Assembly: GCF_000156355.1 (NCBI RefSeq)
Contig: NZ_GG657906.1
Span: forward strand, 1 to 64,000
Length of the DNA stretch: 64,000 nucleotides
Source of the DNA: Methylophaga thiooxydans DMS010
GTDB taxonomy: Bacteria; Pseudomonadota; Gammaproteobacteria; Nitrosococcales; Methylophagaceae
Reading direction: 5' to 3'
Positions 54,505-64,000 of the stretch are shown here, piece by piece (position 1 is the first letter of the stretch; the number at the start of each line of letters is the position of its first letter). Made by a program: the position numbers and the translations under genes. The notes below the pieces were generated by a model. The model ran no database searches. It was not told the origin of the DNA and saw nothing but the letters and a program-made list of their open reading frames with translations.

Positions 54505-57500
54505 ATGCTGCAATTGACAGGCCGTCCGGCTTTTTCTGCTTTCCGTCTGGAGAAATTACTCAGCGCTATTCAGACTGAAGTTGCTTCTGTCTCTGCGATT
54601 AGAACTGAATATCGGTATTTTGTTGAAATCGAAGGCGAGTGCACTCTGCCAGCCGCCGAACACAACGTCATCACCACCTTACTGGAAGCGCAAGACCAAA
54701 TCAGCGAAGCGGATTCGGATGAAGCATTTTTCTTGGTGACGCCTCGTCCGGGAACCATCTCTCCCTGGTCAAGTAAGGCAACGGATATTGCCATCAATAG
54801 TGGTGTGAAAGACGTTGAGCGTATTGAGCGTGGTGTGGCGTTTTTTGTGAAAAGCAGTGAAGCGCTTAACAACACACAGCGTCAAGCGGTGGCGAAATAC
54901 TTACACGATCGTATGATCGAATCTGTGTTTGAAACGGTAGATGATGCAGACCGTCTTTTTATGCACGGAAAATCGCGTCCATTAGTCAGTGTTGATATTT
55001 TGAATGGTGGCCGAGACGCACTGGTCGCCGCAAACCAATCGATGGGGCTGGCATTAGCTGAGGATGAAATCGATTATCTGTACGACAATTTCATTACCTT
55101 AGATCGTAATCCTAACGATATTGAATTAATGATGTTTGCCCAAGCAAACTCAGAGCATTGCCGTCATAAAATTTTCCGTGCTGACTGGATTGTGGATGGT
55201 GAAAACCAACCGCACACCTTGTTCAACATGATCCGCAACACGCACGAAAAAAATCCTGATGGCGTTGTCACGGCATACAGTGATAATTCATCAGTCATTG
55301 AAGGTGCGGATCGAAGCCACCGTTTCCAAGTAGATATGGCGACAGGCCTGTATCACTACGAAGGTGAAGTGCAGCATATCTTGATGAAGGTGGAAACCCA
55401 TAACCACCCAACGGCGATTTCCCCATTCCCCGGTGCCGCAACGGGCTCGGGGGGTGAGATTCGTGATGAAGGGGCGACAGGTCGTGGTTCTAAACCCAAA
55501 GCTGGCCTGACCGGTTTTTCTGTCTCCAACCTTGAAATTCCGGGCTTTGAGCAACCGTGGGAAACGCCCTACGGTAAACCTGCCCGTATGGCCTCTGCAC
55601 GCGATATTATGACTGATGGCCCATTGGGCGGCGCGGCCTTCAATAACGAGTTTGGGCGACCGAATCTATGTGGGTATTTCCGTACCTATGAAGTGCAAAT
55701 CCCCAGCGAAGATGGTTTTGAAGTGCGTGGTTATCATAAGCCGATTATGGTGGCTGGTGGTATGGGGTCGATTCGTCCACAGCATGTCAAAAAAGGCATT
55801 ATGGATCCGGGCATTCAACTGATTGTCCTAGGTGGCCCGGCCATGTTGATTGGTCTGGGCGGTAGTGCTGCGTCATCGGTGGCCTCGGGTACCAGTGACG
55901 AAGGACTCGACTTCGCCTCTGTGCAACGTGGTAATCCAGAAATGGAGCGACGTTGTCAGGAAGTGATTGATCGCTGTGTCGCGCTTGATGATAACAACCC
56001 GATTATTGCCATTCATGATGTTGGTGCCGGTGGTTTATCTAATGCCTTCCCTGAACTGGTCGATGACAGCGGTCGTGGCGGACGTTTTGAACTGCGTCTT
56101 GTGCCGAATGATGAATCTAGCATGTCACCGATGGAAATCTGGTGTAACGAGTCTCAAGAACGTTATGTCCTGGGTATTCATCCGGATCGTGTCGATGAGT
56201 TTCAAGCCATTTGTGAACGTGAACGTTGTCCGTGGGCAATTGTCGGTGAAACTACCGAAGAAGAGCATTTATTACTCGGTGATGCTGATAACGAAACTTT
56301 GCCGATTGATATGCCATTGTCATTATTGCTCGGTAAACCGCCTAAGATGTTGCGTGATGTCGAGCATGTCAGTAAGCACTATCCAGAACTTGATTTTAGC
56401 GGTATCAATGCCGAGCATGCATTGGAGCGCGTACTGAAGCTGCCTACGGTTGCTAGTAAAAACTTCTTGATCACGATTGGTGATCGTTCTGTCACCGGTT
56501 TAGTCGCTCGCGATCAAATGGTTGGTCCTTGGCAAGTGCCAGTCGCTGATTGTGCTGTGACCTTGGCGGACCATCATGATCTGCTGGGTGAGGCAATGGC
56601 GATGGGGGAACGGACACCACTGGCCGTTATCAATGCACCTGCTTCAGGCCGTATTGCTGTGGGTGAAGCGATTACCAATATTGCTGCCGCGAAAATCGAC
56701 AAGTTAAGCGATATTAAACTCTCTGCAAACTGGATGGCTGCTTGTGGGCACCCCGGTGAAGATGCCTTGTTATATGACACGGTAAAAGCCGTTGGTATGG
56801 AATTGTGTCCGGAATTAGGTATCGCCATTCCGGTTGGTAAAGACTCCTTGTCAATGAAAACGGTTTGGGATGAAGCGGGTGATACCAAAACCGTCACATC
56901 CCCTGTCTCACTGCTGGTCAGTGCTTTTGCGCCTGTCTCTGACACCATGAAGACCAGCACGCCACAATTGCGTACTGATTTAGGTGAAACAGCACTGATT
57001 TATATCGACTTGGGTCATGGTGAAAATCGACTTGGTGCGTCTGCTTTGGCACAAGTGTTTAACCAAGTCGGCAAAACCGGTGCTGATCTGGATAATGCGG
57101 CGAGCTTGAAAGGGTTCTTTGGCGCAATTCAGCAATTAAAACAAGATGATCTGATTCTGGCTTACCATGACCGTGGTGATGGTGGTCTGGTGGTGACCTT
57201 AGCTGAGATGGCATTTGCAGGACACTGTGGTGTTGATGTGTCACTTGATAGGCTGGGTGAAACATTACCCGTATTGTTCAGCGAAGAGCTGGGTGCTGTC
57301 ATTCAAGTTCGCCAAGCCGCTTTAGAAACCGTTGAATCGGTATTGAAACAACATGGTATTAATAAGATAAGCCATGTGATTGGCAGCGTTAATGACGAAC
57401 AACGAATTCGCATTAGCGTTAATGGCGACAAAGTTATTGACCAGTCGCGCATTACCTTGCAACGCTTCTGGGCTGAAACCAGTTACCAGATGCAGACTTT

Positions 57501-58392
57501 ACGTGATAACCCAGACTGTGCAAAACAAGAGTTTGATACCTTGCTGGATGAAAACGATCCGGGCTTATTTGCTAAATTAACCTTTGATGCCGCTGAGAAT
57601 GTAGCCGCGCCGTTTATCGTGTCAGGCAATCGTCCGAAAGTCGCTATTTTGCGTGAGCAAGGTGTAAATGGTCAGATGGAAATGGCTGCTTCCTTTGACC
57701 ATGCAGGCTTCGCTGCTATTGATGTACATATGAGCGATATTCTCGAAGGTCGAGTTAACTTGAAAGACTTTGTCGGTTTGGTTGCTTGTGGTGGTTTCTC
57801 TTATGGTGACGTGCTGGGTGCAGGCCGTGGTTGGGCGAGCACTATCTTGCATAATGATCGAGCTCGTCAGCAGTTTGTCGATTTCTTCCAGCGTACCGAT
57901 ACCTTCTCCTTAGGTGTGTGTAATGGTTGTCAGATGTTGTCACAGCTTAAAGAACTGATTCCGGGAAGTGATCACTGGCCACGTTTCTCACGAAATATGT
58001 CAGAGCAGTTTGAAGCCCGTTTTTCTCTGGTTGAAATCGTTGATTCACCATCAGTGTTATTACAGGGAATGGCTGGTTCAACGATGCCAATTGCGGTTGC
58101 TCATGGTGAAGGGCGTGTTGACTTTAGCGAGACCGGTTCTGCAGCTGAAGCGATTGTTGCTATGCGTTATGTGGATCATTATGGCAAGCCAACAGAAAGC
58201 TACCCGGCCAATCCGAATGGTTCGGAGCAGGGGGTTACCTCGCTCACCACAGAAGACGGTCGTGTCACGATTATGATGCCGCATCCGGAACGTGTTACGC
58301 GTACCGTGCAACACTCATGGCATCCTGATAATTGGGGCAAAGATGGACCTTGGGTTCGTCTGTTCCAGAACGCCAGACGCTGGGTCGGTTAA
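54505..58392 (+). CDS. purL: Phosphoribosylformylglycinamidine synthase
   Basis: A 1295-residue large-type PurL making FGAM from FGAR, ATP and glutamine in purine synthesis. The N-terminal domain is followed by the synthase with [40 protein letters not shown] and GKDSLSMK. The C-terminal glutaminase has Cys in GVCNGCQML (about residue 1138) and the His-Glu pair in [10 protein letters not shown]. The length is that of E. coli PurL. Two GGDEF genes follow almost without gap, a possible purine/c-di-GMP linkage or simply shared transcription. Confidence 0.97.
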   Translation: MLQLTGRPAFSAFRLEKLLSAIQTEVASVSAIRTEYRYFVEIEGECTLPAAEHNVITTLLEAQDQISEADSDEAFFLVTPRPGTISPWSSKATDIAINSGVKDVERIERGVAFFVKSSEALNNTQRQAVAKYLHDRMIESVFETVDDADRLFMHGKSRPLVSVDILNGGRDALVAANQSMGLALAEDEIDYLYDNFITLDRNPNDIELMMFAQANSEHCRHKIFRADWIVDGENQPHTLFNMIRNTHEKNPDGVVTAYSDNSSVIEGADRSHRFQVDMATGLYHYEGEVQHILMKVETHNHPTAISPFPGAATGSGGEIRDEGATGRGSKPKAGLTGFSVSNLEIPGFEQPWETPYGKPARMASARDIMTDGPLGGAAFNNEFGRPNLCGYFRTYEVQIPSEDGFEVRGYHKPIMVAGGMGSIRPQHVKKGIMDPGIQLIVLGGPAMLIGLGGSAASSVASGTSDEGLDFASVQRGNPEMERRCQEVIDRCVALDDNNPIIAIHDVGAGGLSNAFPELVDDSGRGGRFELRLVPNDESSMSPMEIWCNESQERYVLGIHPDRVDEFQAICERERCPWAIVGETTEEEHLLLGDADNETLPIDMPLSLLLGKPPKMLRDVEHVSKHYPELDFSGINAEHALERVLKLPTVASKNFLITIGDRSVTGLVARDQMVGPWQVPVADCAVTLADHHDLLGEAMAMGERTPLAVINAPASGRIAVGEAITNIAAAKIDKLSDIKLSANWMAACGHPGEDALLYDTVKAVGMELCPELGIAIPVGKDSLSMKTVWDEAGDTKTVTSPVSLLVSAFAPVSDTMKTSTPQLRTDLGETALIYIDLGHGENRLGASALAQVFNQVGKTGADLDNAASLKGFFGAIQQLKQDDLILAYHDRGDGGLVVTLAEMAFAGHCGVDVSLDRLGETLPVLFSEELGAVIQVRQAALETVESVLKQHGINKISHVIGSVNDEQRIRISVNGDKVIDQSRITLQRFWAETSYQMQTLRDNPDCAKQEFDTLLDENDPGLFAKLTFDAAENVAAPFIVSGNRPKVAILREQGVNGQMEMAASFDHAGFAAIDVHMSDILEGRVNLKDFVGLVACGGFSYGDVLGAGRGWASTILHNDRARQQFVDFFQRTDTFSLGVCNGCQMLSQLKELIPGSDHWPRFSRNMSEQFEARFSLVEIVDSPSVLLQGMAGSTMPIAVAHGEGRVDFSETGSAAEAIVAMRYVDHYGKPTESYPANPNGSEQGVTSLTTEDGRVTIMMPHPERVTRTVQHSWHPDNWGKDGPWVRLFQNARRWVG

Positions 58393-58396
58393 TTCA

Positions 58397-60544
58397 GTGA
58401 CAGTGCTTCGCAGCCAAGCTCTGCGGAGCCGTATTAGCGGCTTATTGGTCGCTGTACTGCTAGGGCTCATCTGTTTTAGTCAGATAGCCCTGGCTGCACC
58501 CAAAAGCATAGATTTGGCTGAACTCGACTGGCAATACCGCTGGGACGACGGTCAGAACATGGATATTCCATCCGATACACTCAAGGATGAGGGCTGGCAG
58601 TCCATTGAATTTCCAGCCAATCCGCCTGAACGTAATGGACGAACTCAAGTGTGGTTCCGCACTGTCCTGCCAGCAGTCACCATGTCAGAGCCGGTTATTT
58701 ATGTCACCAGCATTGATATAAATGTTGAAGCTTTTGTTGGTGAAAAGCAGATCTACCTTTTTGGCGAGTTTGATGATGAGGGCAATGGCTCGTTTATGGG
58801 CTGGCCATGGCATGTCATGCCATTACCCGATGATTTTGCCGGCAAACCGCTTTACCTGAAGGTTTATTCTGATTACACCCAAATCGGTCTTTGGGGTGAA
58901 ACTAAAATCCAAGACCGAGCAGATATGTTGCTGGATGTGGTAACCAGCGGATTGCATGAGCTGGTTGTCGCAGCGTTTTCCTTACTTATTGCGTTTATTG
59001 CCTTTGTCTTTGCGGTTTTCCGTGGCACCCGAAGAGAGTTTTTCTATCTTGGTCTGTTTTCATTGGCAACAGCAGGAACGCTGATAGGTGAAAATCTGGC
59101 GATGCAGCTTTTGATCAGCTGGCCTTTGTTGAAAACCTACCTTGCAGCAATAAGTTACTTCGCGATGCCAGTTTTTATTGCGATGTTGCTGTATTACTGG
59201 GTTGATGATGCCAAGGGTGGTCGCTTACTGAAAGCGATTGCAATATTGCATCAGGTGTATCTGATTGCTGTGGTGCTGCTATCGGTCACCGGCGTGATCA
59301 ATCTGGCTACTGCCTACCCGCTGTTTGATTTCCTGTTCGTCATATCTTTACTACTGATGCTGACAGTGACTTTACGCGTATCAAGGCAGATGAACATTGT
59401 CAGGCAACTGGTAGTAGGGGCTTTTGGATTGTATGCAATCATACTGCTAGCTGACATGCTGATCGCGCATGGTTTGATACCTTGGGTAAACTTCCCGCTG
59501 GCCTATGGTGGTCTGATATTTTCACTCGTGCTTGTGGTAGTGTCAATTCGTAATTATATTCAGACGTATACTGAGTTAGAGGCACTCAATCAAACGTTAG
59601 AACAACGGGTTGTTCAGCGTACCACGCAATTGAATGATTACGTCAAAGCCGAAAAAGACAGACGAATCAGTCTGGAACGCCAAAATCTCTTTGCGTCAAA
59701 GCTAGAACGGTTTAATACTAAACTTCAGTCTTGTAATTGTTTGGCTGAAGCCAGTGATTTGTTTCGCGATAAACTTGCTCATGTTTTCTCTCCGGCCATG
59801 GTCGAAGTGAGTATGGATGGGCAGGAGATGGATGACCTACCGGACGGCCAACTGCGGTTGCAAGGGCTCAAAGGTAGTAGTCACGTATTTGCCTCATTAC
59901 GTCTAGAAAGAGCCGCCCCCATGCTGCCCAAACAGGATGCTGAAGAAATGATCCGGCGAGCGTCTCAACGGCTAGCCGTGACACTGGGTAATATCAAATT
60001 ACGCGAAGATCTTCAGCGCTATTCATTTGAAGACTCCTTAACCGGTCTGCGTAACCGGCGGTTTTTTGATGATGCACTTAGCCGTGATATCCAGCTTGCA
60101 GAACGTGAGCAAACAGCTTTATCGTTATTAATTTGCGATATTGATCACTTTAAGCGGTTTAACGATGAGTATGGTCATGAAGCCGGTGATGTCGCATTAC
60201 AATCGGTGGCGGCTAAACTCAAACAACAATTTCGACAAAGTGATATTCCCTGTCGTTTGGGCGGTGAAGAATTTGTGGTATTGATGCGGGAAGCCAGCCT
60301 GGATGATGCCCGCGTCAAAGCTGAGAAATTACTTGAGGCTATCGCAGAGAACCATATTGATTACGATAATGAAAAGTTAGGGCCACTGACTGTGTCAGCC
60401 GGTGTTGCTTCATGGCGTGGTGATGAGCCTGATGCTGAAGCCTTACTACGCAAAGCCGATAAAGCGCTTTACAAAGCAAAACAGACAGGGCGTAATTGTG
60501 TTGTGGTATTTGAAGCAGATAAACCGTTTGATGCAGCTTTATGA
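58397..60544 (+). CDS. 7TM-DISM-type diguanylate cyclase (GGDEF)
   Basis: A 715-residue membrane protein. The GTG start at 58397, 4 bp after purL's stop, leads into a signal peptide (LLVAVLLGLICFSQIALA). An ATG at 58292 would overlap purL by 100 bp and bury that peptide. A periplasmic sensory domain (about 40-190), seven membrane helices (about 190-400), a coiled coil and a GGDEF domain (about 555-710) follow. The active site RLGGEEFVV and an I-site RQSD five residues before it are intact, so it should make c-di-GMP. It overlaps the next GGDEF gene by ATGA. Confidence 0.85.
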   Translation: MTVLRSQALRSRISGLLVAVLLGLICFSQIALAAPKSIDLAELDWQYRWDDGQNMDIPSDTLKDEGWQSIEFPANPPERNGRTQVWFRTVLPAVTMSEPVIYVTSIDINVEAFVGEKQIYLFGEFDDEGNGSFMGWPWHVMPLPDDFAGKPLYLKVYSDYTQIGLWGETKIQDRADMLLDVVTSGLHELVVAAFSLLIAFIAFVFAVFRGTRREFFYLGLFSLATAGTLIGENLAMQLLISWPLLKTYLAAISYFAMPVFIAMLLYYWVDDAKGGRLLKAIAILHQVYLIAVVLLSVTGVINLATAYPLFDFLFVISLLLMLTVTLRVSRQMNIVRQLVVGAFGLYAIILLADMLIAHGLIPWVNFPLAYGGLIFSLVLVVVSIRNYIQTYTELEALNQTLEQRVVQRTTQLNDYVKAEKDRRISLERQNLFASKLERFNTKLQSCNCLAEASDLFRDKLAHVFSPAMVEVSMDGQEMDDLPDGQLRLQGLKGSSHVFASLRLERAAPMLPKQDAEEMIRRASQRLAVTLGNIKLREDLQRYSFEDSLTGLRNRRFFDDALSRDIQLAEREQTALSLLICDIDHFKRFNDEYGHEAGDVALQSVAAKLKQQFRQSDIPCRLGGEEFVVLMREASLDDARVKAEKLLEAIAENHIDYDNEKLGPLTVSAGVASWRGDEPDAEALLRKADKALYKAKQTGRNCVVVFEADKPFDAAL

Positions 60545-61893
60545 CAATAGATAAAGAAGATTTTGATGCGCTGAGTTACTACATAGACATGCTTCTTGAC
60601 GCAATTTGTGTCGTTGATAAACATGGCTACTTTCTTCATGTCAGTGCAGGTAGCGAGAGAATATTCGGCTACATGCCTGAAGAAATGATCGGTCTTCAGA
60701 TGCTAGAGATGGTGCATCCAGATGACCGGTCGAAAACCCTCAGCGTTGTCGATGAAATCATGTCTGGTGTTGCTAAGGTTGATTTTGAAAATCGCTACCT
60801 TCGTAAAGACGGCTCAGTTGTTCATTTACTATGGTCAGCCCGATGGTCTGAAAACGATAAAATTCGGGTGGCTGTGGCGAGAGATATCACTGTTCAAAAG
60901 CAAGTTGAAGCTCAGCAAAAGGCCTTATTCAACATTTCTGAGGCAGCCCATACCGAAGAAAGCTTAACGTCCCTTTATCAGCGTATTCATCAGATAGTTG
61001 CTGAGTTTATACCTGCTAAGCAGTTTGCTATTTCACTTTACGATGAGGCTACCGGATTACTGAGTTTTCCTTATAAACAATTAACGTCGAAAGGGCTTCA
61101 ACAACCGCTCGATATCAACGCATTCTGTTGTGATGTCAGTAAACAAGGACTGACACAAAAGCAATTAACTCAAAATGCTGAGGGTGACAGCTGTGAATGG
61201 CTGGGTGTGCCGCTAAAATCTCAAAAAGGGGTGATAGGTACACTGGTGGTCAAAACTGACTTGCCAGATCAAAACTATACGCATAATGATCAGGAAGTCT
61301 TAGAGTTTGTTTCAACCCAAATTGCTGCCGCCATAGAGCGTAAACAGATGATTGAACATCTGCGGCAACTCGCTATGTATGACAAACTCACAGGCCTGCC
61401 AAACCGACAATTATTCAGTGACAGAATACAACAGGCGATAGCCATGGCTCGTCGTGGTGGCCATCTTGCCTTACTTTACCTGGATCTGGATACCTTCAAA
61501 GAAGCAAATGACAATCTGGGGCATGAAGCTGGCGATCAACTCTTAAAACAAGTGGCCGAGCGACTTAGAGGGTGCTTACGTGAGTCTGATACCGTGGCTC
61601 GCCTGGGTGGCGATGAGTTTGTGATCTTGCTGGATAATCTAGACAGGCTCAATATTATTGTGCAGGAGGTCGCTGATAAAGTGTTGCTGACGCTGGCTGA
61701 GCCTTACCAAGTAGATACTATGAAAGCAGAAATGTCAGCGAGCATTGGTATCTCATTTTATCCTGACAATGGCGAAACAGAGCGTGATCTTTTAAAACGG
61801 GCCGACGATGCCATGTATGAAGCGAAGCGACAGGGCGGTAACTGTTATAGTCTCGCGAAAGTGACGCAAAATGAGGCCGCGAACACTTTATGA
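60541..61893 (+). CDS. Cytoplasmic PAS-GAF-GGDEF diguanylate cyclase
   Basis: A 450-residue soluble protein: PAS (about 10-125, with VSAGSERIFGYMPEEMIG), GAF (about 135-275) and GGDEF (about 285-445). The active site RLGGDEFVIL and the I-site RESD five residues before it are intact. No membrane segment is present. It is translationally coupled to the 7TM cyclase upstream (ATGA overlap), giving two cyclases with different sensors from one transcript. The PAS domain could bind haem or flavin, but no diagnostic residue is clear. Confidence 0.88.
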   Translation: MTIDKEDFDALSYYIDMLLDAICVVDKHGYFLHVSAGSERIFGYMPEEMIGLQMLEMVHPDDRSKTLSVVDEIMSGVAKVDFENRYLRKDGSVVHLLWSARWSENDKIRVAVARDITVQKQVEAQQKALFNISEAAHTEESLTSLYQRIHQIVAEFIPAKQFAISLYDEATGLLSFPYKQLTSKGLQQPLDINAFCCDVSKQGLTQKQLTQNAEGDSCEWLGVPLKSQKGVIGTLVVKTDLPDQNYTHNDQEVLEFVSTQIAAAIERKQMIEHLRQLAMYDKLTGLPNRQLFSDRIQQAIAMARRGGHLALLYLDLDTFKEANDNLGHEAGDQLLKQVAERLRGCLRESDTVARLGGDEFVILLDNLDRLNIIVQEVADKVLLTLAEPYQVDTMKAEMSASIGISFYPDNGETERDLLKRADDAMYEAKRQGGNCYSLAKVTQNEAANTL

Positions 61894-61989
61894 TTAGTGA
61901 TTGATTATTCCTAAAGTCTCGATTGAAAGGTTCAATCGCACTTTAGTTTATCTTTGTTGTCCATAGCACTGAAACCAACAGGAGGTAAT

Positions 61990-62415
61990 ATGCAACATAT
62001 CAAATCATTGTTTATAACCACTATTATGACTTGTCTTCTTGCCGTTGGTAGCGCCCAAGCGGCTGAGCATACGGTAACCGCCAGAGGCCTGGCATTTGCA
62101 CCATTGGTCATTAAAATAGCGCCCGGTGATACGGTCTATTGGGAAAACATGTCAACGCACAACGTAAATATGATGGAAGGTCTGATTCCCGAAGGTACTG
62201 AGGCCTTTGTTACGCCAATGAGTGAGTCAGTCACCAAGACATTTGATACGGAAGGTATATACATTTACCAATGTGACCCGCATATCGGTGCCGGCATGGG
62301 CGGTGCGTTAATTGTTGGTAACCCGACAAATCTAGACGCGATTAAATCACAAGATGTATCAGGTGGTTTGGGTCGTGTTGTTGATAAAGCAATAAAAGAA
62401 GCCGAAGCAATGTAA
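61990..62415 (+). CDS. Pseudoazurin-like cupredoxin
   Basis: A 141-residue exported blue copper protein. GGAGGT precedes the ATG at 61990. An upstream ATG at 61954 would disrupt the signal peptide, which ends SAQAAEHTV. Copper ligands are His in MSTHNVNMM, Cys and His in YQCDPHIGAG, and Met in GMGG. The C-terminal tail (GRVVDKAIKEAEAM) is typical of pseudoazurins. It carries electrons in the periplasm, for instance to nitrite or nitrous oxide reductase or from a methylotrophic dehydrogenase. The partner is not in the window. Confidence 0.87.
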   Translation: MQHIKSLFITTIMTCLLAVGSAQAAEHTVTARGLAFAPLVIKIAPGDTVYWENMSTHNVNMMEGLIPEGTEAFVTPMSESVTKTFDTEGIYIYQCDPHIGAGMGGALIVGNPTNLDAIKSQDVSGGLGRVVDKAIKEAEAM

Positions 62416-62440
62416 TCTTAATTTTACCGAAGCTAATAAA

Positions 62441-62470
62441 AAACCGGCTGTTTTTACAGCCGGTTTTTTT
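62441..62470. terminator. Bidirectional terminator between pseudoazurin and sodC
   Basis: AAACCGGCTG (62441-62450) pairs over 10 bp with CAGCCGGTTT (62456-62465) around the loop TTTTT. A-runs before and T-runs after give U-tracts on both strands, so it can stop the pseudoazurin transcript on plus and the sodC transcript on minus. Confidence 0.88.
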
Positions 62471-62488
62471 ATGCTTGGTCGATATGCA

Positions 62489-63004
62489 TTATTCAATCAC
62501 ACCACACGCTAAGCGAGCCCCACCACCGCCAAGCGGAGCAGGTTCATCGGAATAGTTATCACCATTGGCATGAATCATCAGTGCACGCCCTTTGAGATCT
62601 GCAAAAGTCAGCCGTGGTGCTAGCACCGGTTGGCTCGCATTGCCTTTTTCGTCAACATAGAGCGGTGGTAAATCACCTTTATGGTTGTCATTACCCCAAG
62701 GCGTACCATGTTGGGCAGTTTCTTCGGGATCAAAATGACTGCCAGCAGCCCCACCAAGCACTGTTTCACCATTTTTTTGACTGGACTCACACGATGGCTT
62801 TTCATGCACATGAAAGCCATGCATACCAGCAGGCAAGTTGTTTAATTCAGGTGTGAAAACCACCCCATGTTGATTACTGGAGATGGTGACAATACCGGCA
62901 GAAACACCGGAATGCAGATTGGTCATGCTGACTTTGATATCATCACTGGCGGCAAGAGTTGATGACAAGAAAATAGCGGTGCATAAAGCGAATTGAATTT
63001 TCAT
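62489..63004 (-). CDS. sodC: Periplasmic Cu/Zn superoxide dismutase
   Basis: A 171-residue exported enzyme that dismutates superoxide. The start at 63004 (MKIQFALCTAIFLSS) follows a GGAGGG ribosome-binding site. An upstream ATG at 63028 does not. The signal peptide ends around STLAASDD. Metal ligands are visible: copper His residues in MHGFHVHEKP, zinc His and Asp around SHFDPEE and HKGDLPPLYVD, and a last copper His in MIHANGDN. Cys in PSCESS and ARLACGVIE form the disulfide. It converges on pseudoazurin with the shared terminator at 62441-62470. Confidence 0.94.
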   Translation of the reverse strand: MKIQFALCTAIFLSSTLAASDDIKVSMTNLHSGVSAGIVTISSNQHGVVFTPELNNLPAGMHGFHVHEKPSCESSQKNGETVLGGAAGSHFDPEETAQHGTPWGNDNHKGDLPPLYVDEKGNASQPVLAPRLTFADLKGRALMIHANGDNYSDEPAPLGGGGARLACGVIE

Positions 63005-63117
63005 ATACCCTCCACGAAATTCACACAAACCTAAATAAAATGACTGCTGTCATCAGACGAGGTTCCTGCTTATTAAATTAAGTTGGAAGGCGAACAAAAT
63101 ACTCAAAAAGAGAACCG

Positions 63118-63588
63118 ATGCTTGTAATACAAATAGTGATAAAACAATGGGATAAAGCGCAAACAAGCGAAGAAGATATTCAGGCAAGGCAGCAGATTCC
63201 TAACCATTATCAACTCACCCCCTCAGCGATCGATGTTATTTTCGATAAAAAGGTTGCCCTTGAGCAGATAGGGGATGATGTTATGGGCGATCGCATACGC
63301 TATGACCTACTCGATGACGATAAATTTATCATTGATCGGTTCGGTTTTGATTTAACGAATAAAGCGGTGGTGTATTTCCCTAAAGCTGACTCGATGCAGT
63401 CACCTAGCCATATCACGACCTTAGATTCTGGCTGGGCGCAATGTGAGTATGAATGGCGTTACAAGGTGTTTCAGGGCGGTTATTATTACTGGCTTTACGA
63501 ACACGTGACGTTGAATGCTTGCTTTGTTGAGACATTGTCTGAAGATGTGTTTACGAGTTCAGCGCCTGCGTTTAAATTCAAAACATAG
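63118..63588 (+). CDS. Hypothetical protein (156 aa)
   Basis: A 156-residue soluble protein with no signal peptide or membrane helix. It is rich in Asp, Tyr and Trp, with an aromatic cluster (YEWRYKVFQGGYYYWLYEH) near residues 107-125. It reads as mixed alpha/beta, and I recognise no family. The ATG at 63118 has a weak GAGAA upstream. It lies between the divergent sodC and the convergent YnfA-like gene, apparently transcribed alone. Confidence 0.6.
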   Translation: MLVIQIVIKQWDKAQTSEEDIQARQQIPNHYQLTPSAIDVIFDKKVALEQIGDDVMGDRIRYDLLDDDKFIIDRFGFDLTNKAVVYFPKADSMQSPSHITTLDSGWAQCEYEWRYKVFQGGYYYWLYEHVTLNACFVETLSEDVFTSSAPAFKFKT

Positions 63589-63664
63589 CTGGGTTTAAAA
63601 CGTAAAAAACGAACGCCTGCATATTAAGACAGCTGCCTGTGGTGTCTCGTAAAGGCATATCTGG

Positions 63665-63997
63665 TTATGTAGTGCGCGGCGCAAACATGATAATTGCCAT
63701 ACCCACCAGGGCAATGGCTGAACCAAGCAAGTCCCAAGCGCTTGGACGGATGCCGTCAACCGCCCACAGCCACAGTATTGCCACAAAAATATAAACGCCG
63801 CCATACGCTGCATAGACTCTGCCAGCGGCTGTCGGATGTAATGACAGCAGCCAAGCAAATGCTGCAAGACTCAGCGCGCCCGGCACTAAAAGCCAGATAG
63901 TTTTGCCCTCGCGAAGCCAGAGATAAGGCAAGTAACAGCCGATAATTTCTGCTAATGCGGTAATGAGGAACAGACCAACAGTTTTTAACTCAGGCAA
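63665..63997 (-). CDS. YnfA/UPF0060-family small membrane protein, near window edge
   Basis: A roughly 110-residue inner-membrane protein with four helices, closely resembling E. coli Ynf[41 protein letters not shown] and [15 protein letters not shown]. The family resembles small multidrug-resistance transporters. The first visible codon that could start it is TTG at 63995-63997. No stop separates it from the window edge, so the true start may be a few codons outside. No drug-resistance partner is adjacent. Confidence 0.85.
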   Translation of the reverse strand: MPELKTVGLFLITALAEIIGCYLPYLWLREGKTIWLLVPGALSLAAFAWLLSLHPTAAGRVYAAYGGVYIFVAILWLWAVDGIRPSAWDLLGSAIALVGMAIIMFAPRTT

Positions 63998-64000
63998 TAG

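Noticed and set aside
55967-56437. 156-codon open frame inside purL
   Set aside because: Same strand, other frame of a conserved gene, with composition typical of a frame shadow (Met/Val/Cys-rich).

Overview
The window looks like chromosome from a methylotrophic gammaproteobacterium, most likely Methylophaga or a relative. This is inferred from gene content: a formylmethanofuran-dehydrogenase-type subunit A, pseudoazurin, a type-B succinate dehydrogenase/fumarate reductase, carboxyspermidine-route polyamine genes and SelO. No rRNA, tRNA or CRISPR array was recognised. Gene density is high, and most genes sit in short operons with 1-13 bp overlaps.

Region 1 (1-926) is the right end of an AT-rich inserted element with two unrecognised genes and two tandem 20-bp repeats at its edge. 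It abuts a TonB-dependent receptor that has lost its signal peptide and the start of its plug. Region 2 (about 930-11786) reads as a metal (probably zinc) acquisition island: receptor remnant, two DUF3526 ABC-2 permeases with no ATPase, an FhcA-like amidohydrolase, a MerC-like protein, a ZrgA-like periplasmic protein, a CobW-family GTPase, a DUF3299 protein, and a LolD-like ATPase with an FtsX-type permease. A 13-bp motif matching at 12 of 13 positions lies before two of its transcription units and resembles a Zur operator.

Region 3 (11783-16688) holds a soluble sugar dehydrogenase, SelO, alanine dehydrogenase and a membrane hydrolase. Region 4 (16841-20903) is a candidate pilin-modification locus: a TPR/2OG-oxygenase protein, a PglL/TfpO-like glycosylation ligase and a type IV pilin gene with a well-spaced sigma-54 promoter. 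Then come metG and a succinate dehydrogenase/fumarate reductase operon whose iron-sulfur subunit gene carries two compensating indels and an in-frame stop. A RimB-like protease, RimK and AstE-like trio follows.

Region 5 (30185-35197, minus strand) is a four-gene operon: response regulator, TonB receptor, ABC_sub_bind periplasmic protein and NarX-type kinase. Region 6 (35560-42799) encodes spermidine synthesis from arginine (SpeA, SpeB, carboxyspermidine dehydrogenase and decarboxylase), followed by an NTF2-like, GNAT and nitrilase trio. Region 7 (42948-49380) is housekeeping: Mrp/ApbC, Dcd, a WD40 lipoprotein, a YqfO-like protein, PepN, a HIT protein and DUF2835. Region 8 (49377-64000) is rich in c-di-GMP enzymes (a PstS-like/porin/GGDEF-EAL operon and two GGDEF proteins behind purL), then pseudoazurin and SodC sharing a bidirectional terminator, an unknown protein and a YnfA-family protein at the edge.
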